Origin: Nymphaea colorata
Taxonomy: Eukaryota; Streptophyta; Magnoliopsida; Nymphaeales; Nymphaeaceae
NCBI RefSeq assembly: GCF_008831285.2
Contig: NC_045142.1
Location: forward strand, 27,109,876-27,169,875
Reading direction: 5' to 3'
Length of the DNA: 60,000 nucleotides
Both the position numbers and the translations under genes were made by a program. Below are positions 1 through 11,666 of this stretch, in pieces (position 1 is the first letter of the stretch; every line of letters starts with the position of its first letter). Under the pieces are notes generated by a model, which saw only the letters and a program-made list of their open reading frames with translations, did not search any database and was not told the DNA's origin.

Positions 1-546
1 TTTTTTTAAAAAAAAAAAAATCTTTGTACCTGCTGCGACTCTGTCACCCAGCCCCATCCGACCACGTATTGCCCATCGCCACCACCGCTACCACCACCGG
101 CACCGCCGCTAGACCATTACTTGTAGGTCGCATCTCCGCAGCCACAGACCCTCGCTTTTATCCCTGTCACCCTGTTCTGTTCCTCCCCCCTCTCTATCTC
201 TCCCCTCTTTTTCTCTCACTCCCTTTATTTTTTGGTTCAAATCCCGAAGGAGAAGAGGAACAGGAACAACAGCTAAATCCAACGGGCCCGCCCTTCGCTG
301 CCCGAGCGCTCGTGATCTCTCTTTCCCTCGTTCCCTCCCCTCCCTCGGTTCGCTCGTCTCTTAACGGGCAATAATTTCCATTATTTTCGGGTGGGGGTGT
401 TGGAATCGGCCTTCTCGCCGTGTCCGAATCTTGCCACCGTTTTCCCCCTTGTCTTTTGAGCCCCGATATGCCTCCGTTTAGCCACATGTATATCTACACA
501 CCTCTCTTGGATTCATCCGGGCAGCCACTCCCGTTTTCCCTTCTTC
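1..546. other. 5' flank / leader of the SCARECROW gene
   Basis: No gene is supported here. The stretch opens with a T-run followed by an A-run (1-20) and is then strongly pyrimidine-rich, with CT/CCT tracts around 180-230 and 315-360, as is common in plant promoters and 5' leaders. Open frames here begin with TTG or GTG rather than ATG, so I do not call them genes. I could not place a TATA box or transcription start with confidence. Confidence 0.5.
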
Positions 547-3132
547 ATGGCTGCTTGCGTTATGCTCGGGAACGGCTCTTCTGCTGCTCTGCAGGCGCGG
601 GCACATACACCAGCCGGTGACTCCCAAACCTCACAGTCGCTAGCAGAAGCCAGAATGACGACCAGGAAGAGAACGGCAGCCGAGATGGACTTTCCGTCCG
701 GCGCTGACAACCACCCACTGCCGTCATCATCAGCATCGCCGTCGTCAACCTCTGCGTCTCAGAGGCCCTTCCGGCGACTTGCTGGCGTCCCCGCGGCTGC
801 CTCCACCGGTCAATACTTCGTAGAGGCACAGCTTGAACTTGAAGTGGGCGGAGCGCAGCCAAGGTGGTGGTACCAACAACAGCAGCACCAGCACCAGCAT
901 CATCAACAACAACAACAACAACAACAACAGGAGTTTGAAAACCCTCCTCCTCCTCTTCCTTCAGGTCAGATAGGGATCACCGCCTCCTGGCATCCCGACC
1001 ACCTGTTTCCTCCCGCCATCCCTCGCCAACACCTTTCCAACCCCACCACCTCGACTCATGGGTTCCTTACGAACGAGCCTTTCGTCATCGACCCTTCGCA
1101 GCAACCGGCGTTGCCCTTGCCCATGCCGTTGCCCTTGCCGGTACTTCCCCCGTCACTTTGTGGCGGGACGGGCCTCTCCCCTTTGCAGCCATCGTTCACT
1201 ACGGCGGAGAGGGGGAGCACGGTGCTCCCTATGCATCCCTCTCATGCTTCCCCATCTCCTGCTTTCACCGTGGATGACTCCCCAGACGGCGCCAACGCCG
1301 CAGCCACCGCCTGCATCGATGGCATCATCAGAGACTTAATCCACTCGTCCACTAACGTGTCCGTCCCCCAGCTGATTCAAAACGTGCGAGAGATCATCCA
1401 TCCTTGCAACCCTAGCCTCGCCCTCCTCATTGAACAACGGCTTCGATCCCTCACTGATCTCCCGAGCACCGGCGTCATCGGGGGCAGCAGCAGCAGCAAC
1501 AGCAGGAAGCGAGATCAGGTTTTCCCGGGCTCTGGCTTGAAGCTCTACCTGGACTCAAACATCGTAGACAACTATCCCTCTGCCGCCACCAACATCGATC
1601 ACCTCAACCGTTTGCTCGACTGGAGTTCCCGGGCCGATAACCAAGAGGGAACGACGTCCCACCACCATGCTTCCGCATTAGCCATCGGCAACACTGCGAG
1701 CACCAACACGGCTGCCACTACCTCTCCCCATCTTTCTTTGCAATACCATTCGCCTTCTCAAACGTTGGGTTCATCTGGTACTGCTGCTGGGGTACCGCCA
1801 ACGTCCTCCTGCCAGTCGGGAGCGGTTTCCGCCAGGAAGGCTTCTGACGAGCAGCGTCAGAACAAGTCCCCTCCCGCGGCAGCGACGGCCTTGAGCCAGC
1901 AGCAGCAGCAAAAGCGGGACGAGGAAGGTCTGCACCTTCTTACGCTTCTGCTACAGTGCGCCGAGGCGGTGGAGGCAGATAACCTGGAGGAGGCCCAGAG
2001 GATGCTGCTGGAGATCAGCGAGATGTCCACGCCCTTCGGCTCGTCGGCCCAGCGGGTTGCCGCCTACTTCTCGGAAGCCATGTCTGCCAGGCTCATCAGC
2101 TCTTGTATTGGCGTCTATTCTCCGCTGCCCCCGTGCACCCACAGCCAGAAGATAGTCGCGGCGTTCCAGGTCTTCAATGGGATCAGTCCGCTGGTCAAGT
2201 TCTCCCACTTCACTGCCAACCAGGCCATACAGGAGGCGTTCGAGAGGGAGGACCGGGTCCACATCATCGACCTGGATATCATGCAGGGATTGCAGTGGCC
2301 GGGCCTCTTCCATATTCTGGCGTCCCGACCGGGGGGCCCACCGTCCGTCCGGCTGACGGGCGTCGGCTCCTCCATGGAGGCACTGGAAGCCACGGGCAAG
2401 CGGCTTTCCGACTTCGCGGAGACACTGGGCCTGCCCTTCGAGTTCTTCCCCGTCGCCGACAAGGTCGGCGACCTGGATCCCGACCGGCTCCGGGTCAGTA
2501 AGGCCGACGCCGTGGCGGTGCACTGGTCCAGGCACTCGCTGTACGACGTGATTGGGTCGGACAGGAACGCGCTGTGGGTGGTGCAGCGGCTGGAGCCCAA
2601 GGTGGTGACGCTGGTGGAGCAGGACGTGAGGCATGGTGGCCCCTTCATCGCTCGCTTCGTAGAAGCCATCCACTACTACTCCGCCATCTTCGACTCACTG
2701 GGAGCGAGCTACGCGGAGGACAGCGAGGAGAGACACTCCGTGGAGGAGGACCTGCTGTCCAGGGAGATAAGGAACGTGCTGGCGGTGGGAGGTCCCGGCA
2801 GGAGCGGCGAGCTGAGGTTCGAAAGCTGGAGGGACAAGATGAGGGAGGCGGGCTTCCGGGGGATGTCTCTGGCGGGGAACGCTGCTACCCAGGCCACCCT
2901 TTTGCTGGGCATGTTCCCGAGCGAGGGCTATACGTTGGTTGAAGAGAAGGGCATGCTGAAGCTAGGATGGAAGGACCTCTGCCTGCTTACTGCCTCCGCC
3001 TGGATGAGGCCCATCACCACCATGATGCCTACTGCAACCTTCACCACTTGCACCACTTCCGCCGCCGCTGCTGCCCCGGGCGGCGGTGGTGGTGTCATCA
3101 GTCATCAGCATCTACTGCACCACCTTTCCTGA
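547..3132 (+). CDS. SCR: SCARECROW-type GRAS transcription factor, single exon
   Basis: Nuclear GRAS regulator. In the SCR family this protein works with SHORT-ROOT in radial patterning of root and shoot ground tissue and in quiescent-centre and endodermis identity (family knowledge). The 861-residue frame starts at ATG 547. An internal RKR-containing stretch at about residues 40-47 matches the position of a basic stretch in the Arabidopsis protein, which supports a start upstream of it. A Gln/His run lies at about 109-128. The SCR-specific conserved N-terminal block is at about 253-300 (IIRDLIHSS and QNVREII are visible). The GRAS domain spans about 458-820: leucine heptad I with an LxxLL at 464-468, VHIID at 571-575 followed by MQGLQWPG, leucine heptad II with [11 protein letters not shown], a PFYRE-region FVEAIHYYS at about 704, and SAW at 817-819. 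Oddities: about 42 extra residues (Ala/Gly/His-rich) after SAW, a longer N-terminus than Arabidopsis SCR (about 650 residues in total), and no intron in the coding region. SCR versus a SCARECROW-like paralogue is the main uncertainty. Confidence 0.95.
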   Translation: MAACVMLGNGSSAALQARAHTPAGDSQTSQSLAEARMTTRKRTAAEMDFPSGADNHPLPSSSASPSSTSASQRPFRRLAGVPAAASTGQYFVEAQLELEVGGAQPRWWYQQQQHQHQHHQQQQQQQQQEFENPPPPLPSGQIGITASWHPDHLFPPAIPRQHLSNPTTSTHGFLTNEPFVIDPSQQPALPLPMPLPLPVLPPSLCGGTGLSPLQPSFTTAERGSTVLPMHPSHASPSPAFTVDDSPDGANAAATACIDGIIRDLIHSSTNVSVPQLIQNVREIIHPCNPSLALLIEQRLRSLTDLPSTGVIGGSSSSNSRKRDQVFPGSGLKLYLDSNIVDNYPSAATNIDHLNRLLDWSSRADNQEGTTSHHHASALAIGNTASTNTAATTSPHLSLQYHSPSQTLGSSGTAAGVPPTSSCQSGAVSARKASDEQRQNKSPPAAATALSQQQQQKRDEEGLHLLTLLLQCAEAVEADNLEEAQRMLLEISEMSTPFGSSAQRVAAYFSEAMSARLISSCIGVYSPLPPCTHSQKIVAAFQVFNGISPLVKFSHFTANQAIQEAFEREDRVHIIDLDIMQGLQWPGLFHILASRPGGPPSVRLTGVGSSMEALEATGKRLSDFAETLGLPFEFFPVADKVGDLDPDRLRVSKADAVAVHWSRHSLYDVIGSDRNALWVVQRLEPKVVTLVEQDVRHGGPFIARFVEAIHYYSAIFDSLGASYAEDSEERHSVEEDLLSREIRNVLAVGGPGRSGELRFESWRDKMREAGFRGMSLAGNAATQATLLLGMFPSEGYTLVEEKGMLKLGWKDLCLLTASAWMRPITTMMPTATFTTCTTSAAAAAPGGGGGVISHQHLLHHLS
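873..930 (+). repeat. CAA/CAG trinucleotide repeat encoding poly-Gln
   Basis: An imperfect CAA/CAG/CAC repeat inside the SCARECROW reading frame. It encodes a Gln/His run and ends in a nearly pure CAA array. It lies in the low-complexity N-terminal region outside the GRAS domain, where length variation is likely to be tolerated. Confidence 0.9.
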
Positions 3133-5249
3133 GTTATTTTTCCTCCTCTCATGGTGATCACATTTGTCATTGCAGGTAATGAATAACAAATGCACCGGTG
3201 TTCTTTCTCTCTTTCTCGCTCTCTCTCTCTCCTCCATTCTTTCTAGTCATCCCTTACTAGTCAATCTTCCAATTCAAATGCTGATTCTGCGCGTTTCTTG
3301 CAATGCCATTCTTTTATCGGCTTACTTTGTTACTGTTTGATCAGTTCTGGAAGTCGGGAGGCACTTGGGTTCTCTCTCGCTCCTGGGTTGCTTTGTTCTA
3401 ATGCGATAATGGTAGTTGAGGGATGGGCGATTACACCAACGTATTAAAACATGAGCCGTTGCTCTCTCCCTCTCTTCCCTCATCCACACACATATCCTTA
3501 TGTAGAAGGTCAGGGATTGCCGTCCTAGAAGTGCGATTAAAGCTGCGAAAAACGTGTTGCTATGGAGACAACTATGGTCTATTCGGAACGACATTAGATC
3601 TTTCTTTTTATTTTCTTTCTGACTTTGCTTCTGCGTCTTTCCTAACCTCCACCTTTACAGACTTTTACAGATGCAAATGTAACATCTCCTTTGTTAATTG
3701 TGGTGCCTCCTTTACCGCTTTTTGGTCGGTAGCTTCCTTTTTCAAATCTTGTGTCAAGGTCAAACCTTTCTTCTTGAGCTCCGTCCTCCGCGTCGGGATT
3801 CGCACTACTTATTTCCCTATAAAGAGCCCCTCTCCTTTCTCGTGGGATTTTCGTGGTATATTTTTTGCGAGAAAATGGAGGACCGGTCTGGTGGAGATTT
3901 TGAAACTGATCTTTTCGAAGTACCCCCTTTTTGTTCTTTCCGGGAGAGGTTTTTGAACTGAAACTCATCTTGTCAATGAATTATCGTTTGCATGATGTTG
4001 TTGGACAGTCTTGTTTATTCTTCTTCCTAAAGTTGTCTCTCTATTTGTTCTCACCAAACCAAATGATACGCGTGCAACTAACTGGATTCATGGTTCTTCC
4101 AAGTTCATCTGACACTCCGAGCTCTCATGTCCCGTGACCCCTGTCCATATCATTTTATTAAATATCTACTTTATCCAGTCAACGCTAAATGCTTTTCCTT
4201 TTTCTCCCGTTCTTTTATCGTTTCCATGTTTGACGGACCATAGCTTGTTGAAAGAGAGAATAATTGGCCGCTATCCTGGGAGACTCTCCGGCGAAGTTAT
4301 GCAATTAATCTCCAGGTTCAGAGGCCCTGGCGAGCGTGCAAATCTCCCAGTCACGTATTCTTGTTCTTTACGATTTTTTTTACTTCTCAGTACAAAAAGG
4401 GAGAAAATTTTAGGGGATCTGTGTAGCGACGAAGACGTCACTGGAATTGAAATTTGGCAACCATTATGGCGTAAGTGAAAAAATTGAAAGTCGCCATATT
4501 TGCACTTTTAATATAGTGTTATGTAAGCTGAATGATCTTTGTGGTACGTTATTAAACGTGCAGCCCAGAAGGCAGTGCTCATGGAATTTTATATTTTACT
4601 AGATTTCATTTTATATTTTTCTAGATTTCGAATTCTGCATGCTTGCTGTTCTCATTTTCCGTTCTAGTGCGTTTCCCCTGGTAAATGACACATGGTCATC
4701 TCCCGCATTCCCGCGTCTAAGTGCGTTTGAATGTGAGGGTGGTTGCGAGAGACTTGCAAAATTTTTCGTGTTAGAAGTTCGAACCTAGCACAGAGAACAC
4801 GAACAATTCACAAATGGAAAACCTGATCTGTAAAGGGAGTTCGGTGCTTATGTTTCGTCTTCACTTTTAATTGATGTGTGAAAAACGACGCGAAGCACCT
4901 AAAAACTATGGTACATACAGACAGCGTCCCAGCTGCTGGTGCACCACCTTTTCCGCGTCTTCACTGTACCAATTTTGAACGCCGTTGGGATCATTTCCGA
5001 TGCAATCTGCAGGGTGAAGGACGCTCTAACCCTTTTATTACCCAAAAAATAGAAGGTAAAGATACAGTAAAGGATGTACATGTACATGAAATTCTAAACA
5101 AAATTGGAGCGTGAGGAGATCAGACAGACGTATCTAGCAGGGTAGAGGATCTCAAAAACAAAGCCTTCTAATTCTCTGAAGCCTAACGTTTCAAAATATG
5201 GATTACATCGGAGAAAGTGAAATGTGGGTGTTCAAATCCTATTTGACTA
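3133..5249. other. 3' flank of SCARECROW, no gene seen
   Basis: A pyrimidine-rich 3' UTR and intergenic sequence, with a CT microsatellite at about 3206-3232. Open frames on both strands (for example 3423-3956 +) have no recognisable domains and biased composition. I see no coding region, RNA gene or element boundary here. Confidence 0.4.
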
Positions 5250-7080
5250 CGAGTTTTTATCACTTGTTGGAGCAGGGATCTCCATCTATTTGGTGCAGCC
5301 ACAATGGCAATCTTCCTTTCATTTGCTGGGGAGAGAATTGGACTATAAATCGTAATAAATGATGGTTCCGGCTGACACAGCTTCTCCCTGAATGGAGTGT
5401 TTCACCATTTTTGCTCTTGACCACCAACCTAAGAACCATTCTGTCTTTCCACGTAAAATGGAAGTCTGAACCACACAAGCCCAGTTATCGAATAATGAAC
5501 ATGGATCTGGTTTAATGGCTGAGGCAAACCAGCAACAGATCTTCCTCCCCATGATTCAATGCCCATGAGGATGAAGACCCACTAACCATAATTTTTATGT
5601 CCGGCCATAGTGCGCTGCCGATGTTTATGTTAGGTTTACCATCATCCACATGAGTTAGGTGATTTCTCAACTTCCATTTATGCCAAAAGGTCATTGGAAG
5701 GCTCAGGCGCCAGATGGATTTCATTCATTTGCCTCTAGGAGATCTCCTCCACCACCATCTGATGGCATCTCTCACGTTCTCCCACTTGGGGATCTTCACA
5801 TCAAATTTCGTTTCAAAAAGATTCCAGAAACACAAGATATAAATAAACACATGGTCGGCTGTTTTGAGTTGCTAAGGCGAATCCAAATCTTTGCGCCCTA
5901 TCTTGGGTGACAAGTCTGCCTCCTAAGGCCAGAGCGTACACCACCTCGCTCTAGGGATAGCAGTGTTTCTCCAAACCACAGGATTCAGACTGTCAATGGG
6001 TTTATGAAGGCGGATCATCTCATAAAGTTCTCGAAGACAAATTTGAGTTGTATCCTTGTTACCCATCAGCAAGGTAACACGCCCGTGGGTAGTAGATGTG
6101 TGCTCTATGACGTGTTTAATCCATGGGGAGACTATCTTGTGACAAAGGCTTGATTTATGAACTGTAATCATGTCCGCAATCAAGGCCCCTATAGGTGAGG
6201 CACATAGAGGCAGGTCATCCCCGTGAAGGAGGCATTCGATAATGAGAACCAAAACGGATGTTTTCACCATCATCCGTTGAAGCATATGGTCAATATTGTT
6301 CCAACCCCATAAGATGCTCTTCCAAAACCAAGAAACTCTGCGCCTTGGCGTGGCATGTCCACAAATTATGAATTCCTAGGTATTTATTTTTCAAGAATCC
6401 TGCCCGTGGGGAGTCTCTGCTCCTCACTTGGAGAGCCAAATAAACCAGGTGGACCTTGTTGAGTGTTTAAATCCTTCCTCTTTAGGGGAGCAGAGGCCCT
6501 TCCACCCTACAAGATGCATCTTCGTCTGATTTTTGTATCTCCCTAAAGAAATCTGCTGCAGAGCCTCTCCAGAGAAAGTATTACATTGTTAGGGAGGCGG
6601 AAAGCCATCGTCCAATATTGAATAATTTGGCCAAGAACGTCATGGATTAAACAGTCTACCTGAATATGCAAGGATTTTACATTTACAACCTGAAAATTTC
6701 CTCTCTACTTTGGCAATGAGGTTAGAGCAAATCTCGCTATTCATTTTCCCGACAAAAAGAGGCAGCCCAGGTATTAAATGGATAGGGTCCCTATGCCCCA
6801 ACCAAGGATTCCTCCAAATGATTGTATGTTGCGTTCATTGACATGAAAGGGGATGAACGTCGATTTCTGATTATTAACCAGCATCCCAGCTTCCGTCTCA
6901 AATTGCTGTAAAATGTTTTTCATCTCAGAAAAGTCCCATCTGCCCTGCATGAGTTCACAATGTCATCCCCATAAAATAAGCATGTACGAATGATCCTTCC
7001 ACTCACAATGCCGTTCCGCCGCATGTATGAATGATCCCCATATTCACTTCGCCTGCTTTTTTGCTCTCTTTTACATTCAT
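5250..7080 (-). mobile_element. Decayed LINE (non-LTR retrotransposon) RT and C-terminal remnant
   Basis: Read on the minus strand, this stretch decodes in shifting frames as the second half of a plant L1-type LINE ORF2. A reverse-transcriptase active-site box appears as FYGDD near 6962-6985. It is followed by NxKS-like residues, a block ending in IPGLPLFVGK (the usual YLGxPL position, about 6770), and LIAKVERKFSGCK...LAYSGRL (about 6650-6710). The zf-RVT-like tail lies around 5510-5720 (LSLPMTFWHKWKLRNH). Many stops and frameshifts separate these pieces, so it is a fossil. Both ends are approximate, the endonuclease half was not found, and the last 250 bp of the tail are weakly supported. 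Confidence 0.75.
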
Positions 7081-9638
7081 GTGCTTCCATGACCTTATTT
7101 CTGTCAGGGACGTGTTGACTGGTTGAAGTTAATCGGGATTCTGGTGGTCCTATCAGATTTAACTTGGCATATACACGTTCATGGCGTGTCCAAAGGATTA
7201 CCGTGAAAGGTGGGGAATTTATTTGGGTTGGAAAATCCTCTCCGCATGAAATTGCATCGTTTCAGCAAGTGACTAAAAGTTTCAACTTCAAAATAGTTGA
7301 ATCTTTTGGCTCTCCATCTTTGCGGTATCCTTTTTTTCAGCTTTGAGTACGACATATTACATAGGTAGCGTAGGTAAAATCTATTTATTAAAAGTTTTAA
7401 TCTCACCTGCAGAACACGACCCAGGGACCAATTTGCATAATTTGAGTATATGACAATTTCCTAATGGCGGCTTCAGCCCTTCACTTGTAGTTGTTGTTGT
7501 TAAGCTTTGGGGGCTTGGACTCGGGCCGCCCAAGCGGTCATCATAAACCACAACTGACTTCAATGTTGATGATGACAACTTCTGGCACAATTGGCCGTCT
7601 CACTCAGATTGGTCTTCTCCCACTGTAAGCGTTGTTAGATATTTACTTAAAAGGTTGCACTTCTACAGGATCATTCTAGTCCATGCACTCCAAATCGAAT
7701 CTAGAATGTACCTATGCTTTGCGAATCGGTTGCTGAGTCTTGTTGTAATCGAATGTGTGAAAACAGGACACTCCAAAAAACAAAAAGGAAAGGTTGGTTG
7801 CGTGCCTCATACAGAGGGAACGTCCTACCTCAAAGGGGGGGCTCGATTTCATTATATTCCATCCATATCCAGTTCCTTTCAGTTCCCTTTCTTTGGAGCC
7901 ATCTCGTTATCTTCATGTGAAGCTATCATACGGTGGAGTGACCGATCGATCCATCAGTTGACGAAAGAGCTCAATGCTGATTTTTGCAACTTCACTACGA
8001 TTATAAAGTGTGTTTATGCCACCAAGAAATGCACTTTTTCTTGGAACACGGAGGAATGGAAGTTTAACCCTAAGGAAGTGCTCTATAACGTAATTTGATA
8101 ATGTGAAAGGAGGGCCCGGATCGGTAGAACGAAACCCACAACTCCTTGGCGTCATCCCAGCTTCTCCCTAAGTGAGAAGCAAGCATTTGAAACATAAAAA
8201 ATTATTAGTCGACACATTCTATTAAGAGTTTGAAAAATTCAATATTAATTATCAGCGAAAGAACAGGAGAAAACAAAACAGTAGTCATGCCCATGAACCA
8301 CACTGAAAGCCATGAATGTCATATGTCAACCGGGCTTAGATGCTGAATCCCCGCCCTAGGTCCTATCCTTCTGTGCGCCCACCCACCCAAGCTTTAATGG
8401 GACTACATTGTATGACTTGGTCTTTCTTCATTACCAATTAATTTAGTAGGTATTGACAAAACCAATCCTTTCAAGTTTCCAGACTTTTGGACGATTTATA
8501 AATTCTCCGCCTTGCAGTTGTTCACAAGGTAACCTAACTTCTTTTTCTTCAAGTAGTCCAAGTTACTCCTAGGTGTTAAATTTGGAAAACTACTTTCCTT
8601 TCAATGAAATAGCACAGATAGAGCGGATAAAACCATCTTAAGAAATGACCAGAAAACCTGGAGGCGGCCATTTTTAAAGTTAAAAAAATGGATGAGTTTT
8701 TTGCAAAAATGCATATGAGAATGAGAATTTAGCAATCACAACGACACAAAGATGATGAGCAGGATCCCTGCCGATGTAATTATGCACGGCGTTATTAACG
8801 TACACGTTCTATATGGTGTCCTAGCGTAACGCCACAAGAGAGGGGATGAAACCCCCAGAAACCTGTGACCTGCACCTACTTATGCTGCTGCCAATGTTTC
8901 ACTTCTCATAAGAGACTGTCTTGTTAGATAGCCTGTGCGCACATGCTCCTGCGACTTCCGACCGTCCGAATGCTGCTAATTTTCACCAGGAAAAAAAAAG
9001 AATGTAGAGATGCAAGACGGACATAATCAGTAGCTTGTGCAGTCACAGAGAGCAGTCGATAAGAAAAGAACTTAACATCCTTCTAACGTCCATTTTTTCA
9101 CATTCTGAAAGAGAAATTCCTATTCCGATAGAGATCACGCACACCCTCGTTGCCAGTTTGAACTCTTTGACGATATCCTCATCTCAAATTTTTCTGCCTT
9201 GAAGAGCATGGTGTTTAGAAGATTACTCCAGTCAAAGCCACAAAATCATCGCAGAGAATCTCTTGTAGCATGTAGCTGCTCCTACCATTTAGATGGAGAT
9301 CTAAACTTTTCACTTGACAAAGAACATCTAATCGTACATATATATCTCCCAACAATTTTCTCCTTTCTAAATACCCGAGAAGCCATTTTGTATAACCTAC
9401 CATGATTATGAAACCCAAAAACGAAGAGAGAAAAAAAGAAAGGGAAACAATGAGAAATTCCCTGAAAGAAGTAGCATAAATTTTCATGTTACTATTAGCT
9501 TCTAATTTCTAGCAACTGTAGTATAATGATTATGATAACATACAATCAATTGGTCAGGTCGGGTGTTTGAGAGAGCCTGTCGTCCTTAACTAAGCCAGCA
9601 GACAAGTCGATTCACTGAAGAAGGCAAACTTTCCTATA
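7081..9638. other. Intergenic region downstream of the TLC gene, no gene seen
   Basis: AT-rich sequence with short ORFs only (for example 7655-8098 +, 9215-9487 -), none with recognisable domains. The right part, below 9639, is expected to contain the 3' UTR and polyadenylation region of the minus-strand TLC gene. I found no RNA gene or transposon boundary. Confidence 0.4.
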
Positions 9639-11631
9639 TCAGTTTTGATGCCTTGACCTGGACAATGTTTTTATCAACCCCTTCACAATCTTCCAAAACC
9701 AAAAGACGTTCATCAACGCCAACAGTGGAGGCACTGTTAACAGGCCATAGAAGCCCAACGGGAAAATAGTCTTCACCTAAAAAGAAGGCGTAATAGTCAG
9801 TCAGAACAGCTCTCTTTCTTTCATGTCTTGATAAAACAAATGGCAGAGAAATTCATTTTCATGACATATGGGTTCATGCATTGGATTATTTCAAATCCAA
9901 AAGTAAAAAAATATGCAGACAAAGTCCTAAATGTAAGCAAATAATATTTTCTGATTGCAAGCTGCCTCATCATGCTACCAGCTTGAAGTTTGACAACGGG
10001 CAAAGTGGGGTGGCCAATAAGGTCTCAACACCCCACCAGGTCGCACTAGTATTGGAGAACCGAAGAATGAGAACCGATAAAAAAGGATAGAAATGGAGGG
10101 AGATCCAAATTTTTTATTCAACTCGACCCTTTATCTTAAAGCCACCTGAGTCAACTCCTAATAAGCATGTCATTCCATTAGAATGAGGGGCTGCCCTTGA
10201 ATTTCTGATTTTGCCCCTGAGATGACCATTAGATCTCTAATTGTGTTTAGGTGTACAGACCCAAACAGGCTTGTATATCGGCCGCCTTGGATGCATGTTT
10301 GGACAGGCGTACGGACAAGCGCATAACATGGGTCCTGCACCCCAGATCCAAAATAATGAAATTCCCTAGATAGGAAGCAAATGCCCAGAGTTCTTCACAG
10401 AGGAACAACTAGAATAAGGCATGATAAATGTGCCCCCGGATCAAAGCCAAAGCATCCAAAAAACTTAGAGGTTTCCCTCATTATTTATTGAAGGAAAAAA
10501 AGAGCAATTCACCAAGAACTTGTTAAATTAGGGTCCAAAGTCCAAACTTTCAAGAAAAAGAAGCCGCAGTATGGAAAATGTCAACAAAATCTTTACCTGA
10601 TCAAAATGGTCATACATGTGCCTGAAGAAAAAAATGAACAAAATGATCCTAGCACCCTCATTATTTATTGAAGGAAAAAAAGAGCAATTCACCAAGAACT
10701 TGTTAAATTAGGGTCCAAAGTCCAAACTCTCAAGAAAAAGAAGCTGCAGTATGGAAAATGTCGACAAAATCTTTACCTGATCAAAATGGTCATACATGTG
10801 CCTGAAGAAAAAAATGAACAAAATGATCCTAGCACCCTGAAAGCAATTGTTGACAGGTCAATCAACAGCAGAAAAATCACAATTGTTCAACTTCTGAGAT
10901 CTGGAATACTCTTTACCTTATTCTCTCCTAGAAAAGTAAAATGCAGGACTATCTGCAGATATGCTCAAAGATACTTTTACTAGAAATCAGACATGAAAAA
11001 CCAATTCATTCTTAAACCCTAACAAGTGAATGGCGCGAAGCTCTTGTAAACATGCCAGCAACAAGCTCTTTGACAAAGAATATCATGTCAACATAGAAGA
11101 AACAAACAATTCACCAAATGAAGAACCAAAGAAAGCTTATCCATTCAAGCAACCGTATGAACTGCCCCAGGACTTATTGTAGTGTCAAACATGACCAATG
11201 ATAGATCTATGACCATGTCCAAGGGTGTAAGATTGGATTATTCATTTCATGTTATCAGTTACTCATACAAGCATAAAACCCCCCATGATCATGAACAAAC
11301 ATGAACTTTTAAGAGTACACAAAATTTCATTTGATGAACCCAATAAGACGAACAATATCTTGATTGTGAATTTTCTCAAAAAAAAATAGATAGAAAAATT
11401 TATAAGGAAGAAAACATCTGCTTTCACTGTAGTTATTTATTTAGACACCACAAAGTGTCTTTCAAAATATTGTAATGCCTATCAAAGTTCATTCTAGTAC
11501 CAAGGAGTGACAATAGTGAACAACACAAGCTCAGGAAGTAACAAATTACAACTTTAATTAAAGAGTAAATAACAATTTTTAATTCTGGTTCGTTGGTCTT
11601 CTTCTTCCTTCATCAATACAGATTATCATGG

Positions 11632-11666
<35 letters not shown>

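Noticed and set aside
24-374. ORF upstream of SCARECROW
   Set aside because: It begins with TTG, is low-complexity and pyrimidine-driven, and has no recognisable homology.
1951-2673. Long minus-strand ORF (240 codons) opposite the GRAS domain
   Set aside because: It is an antisense shadow of a GC-rich coding exon; no domain is recognisable and codon-position bias follows the plus-strand gene.
3423-3956. 177-codon ORF downstream of SCARECROW
   Set aside because: Aromatic- and Ser-rich translation of pyrimidine-rich DNA with no recognisable domain; likely chance.
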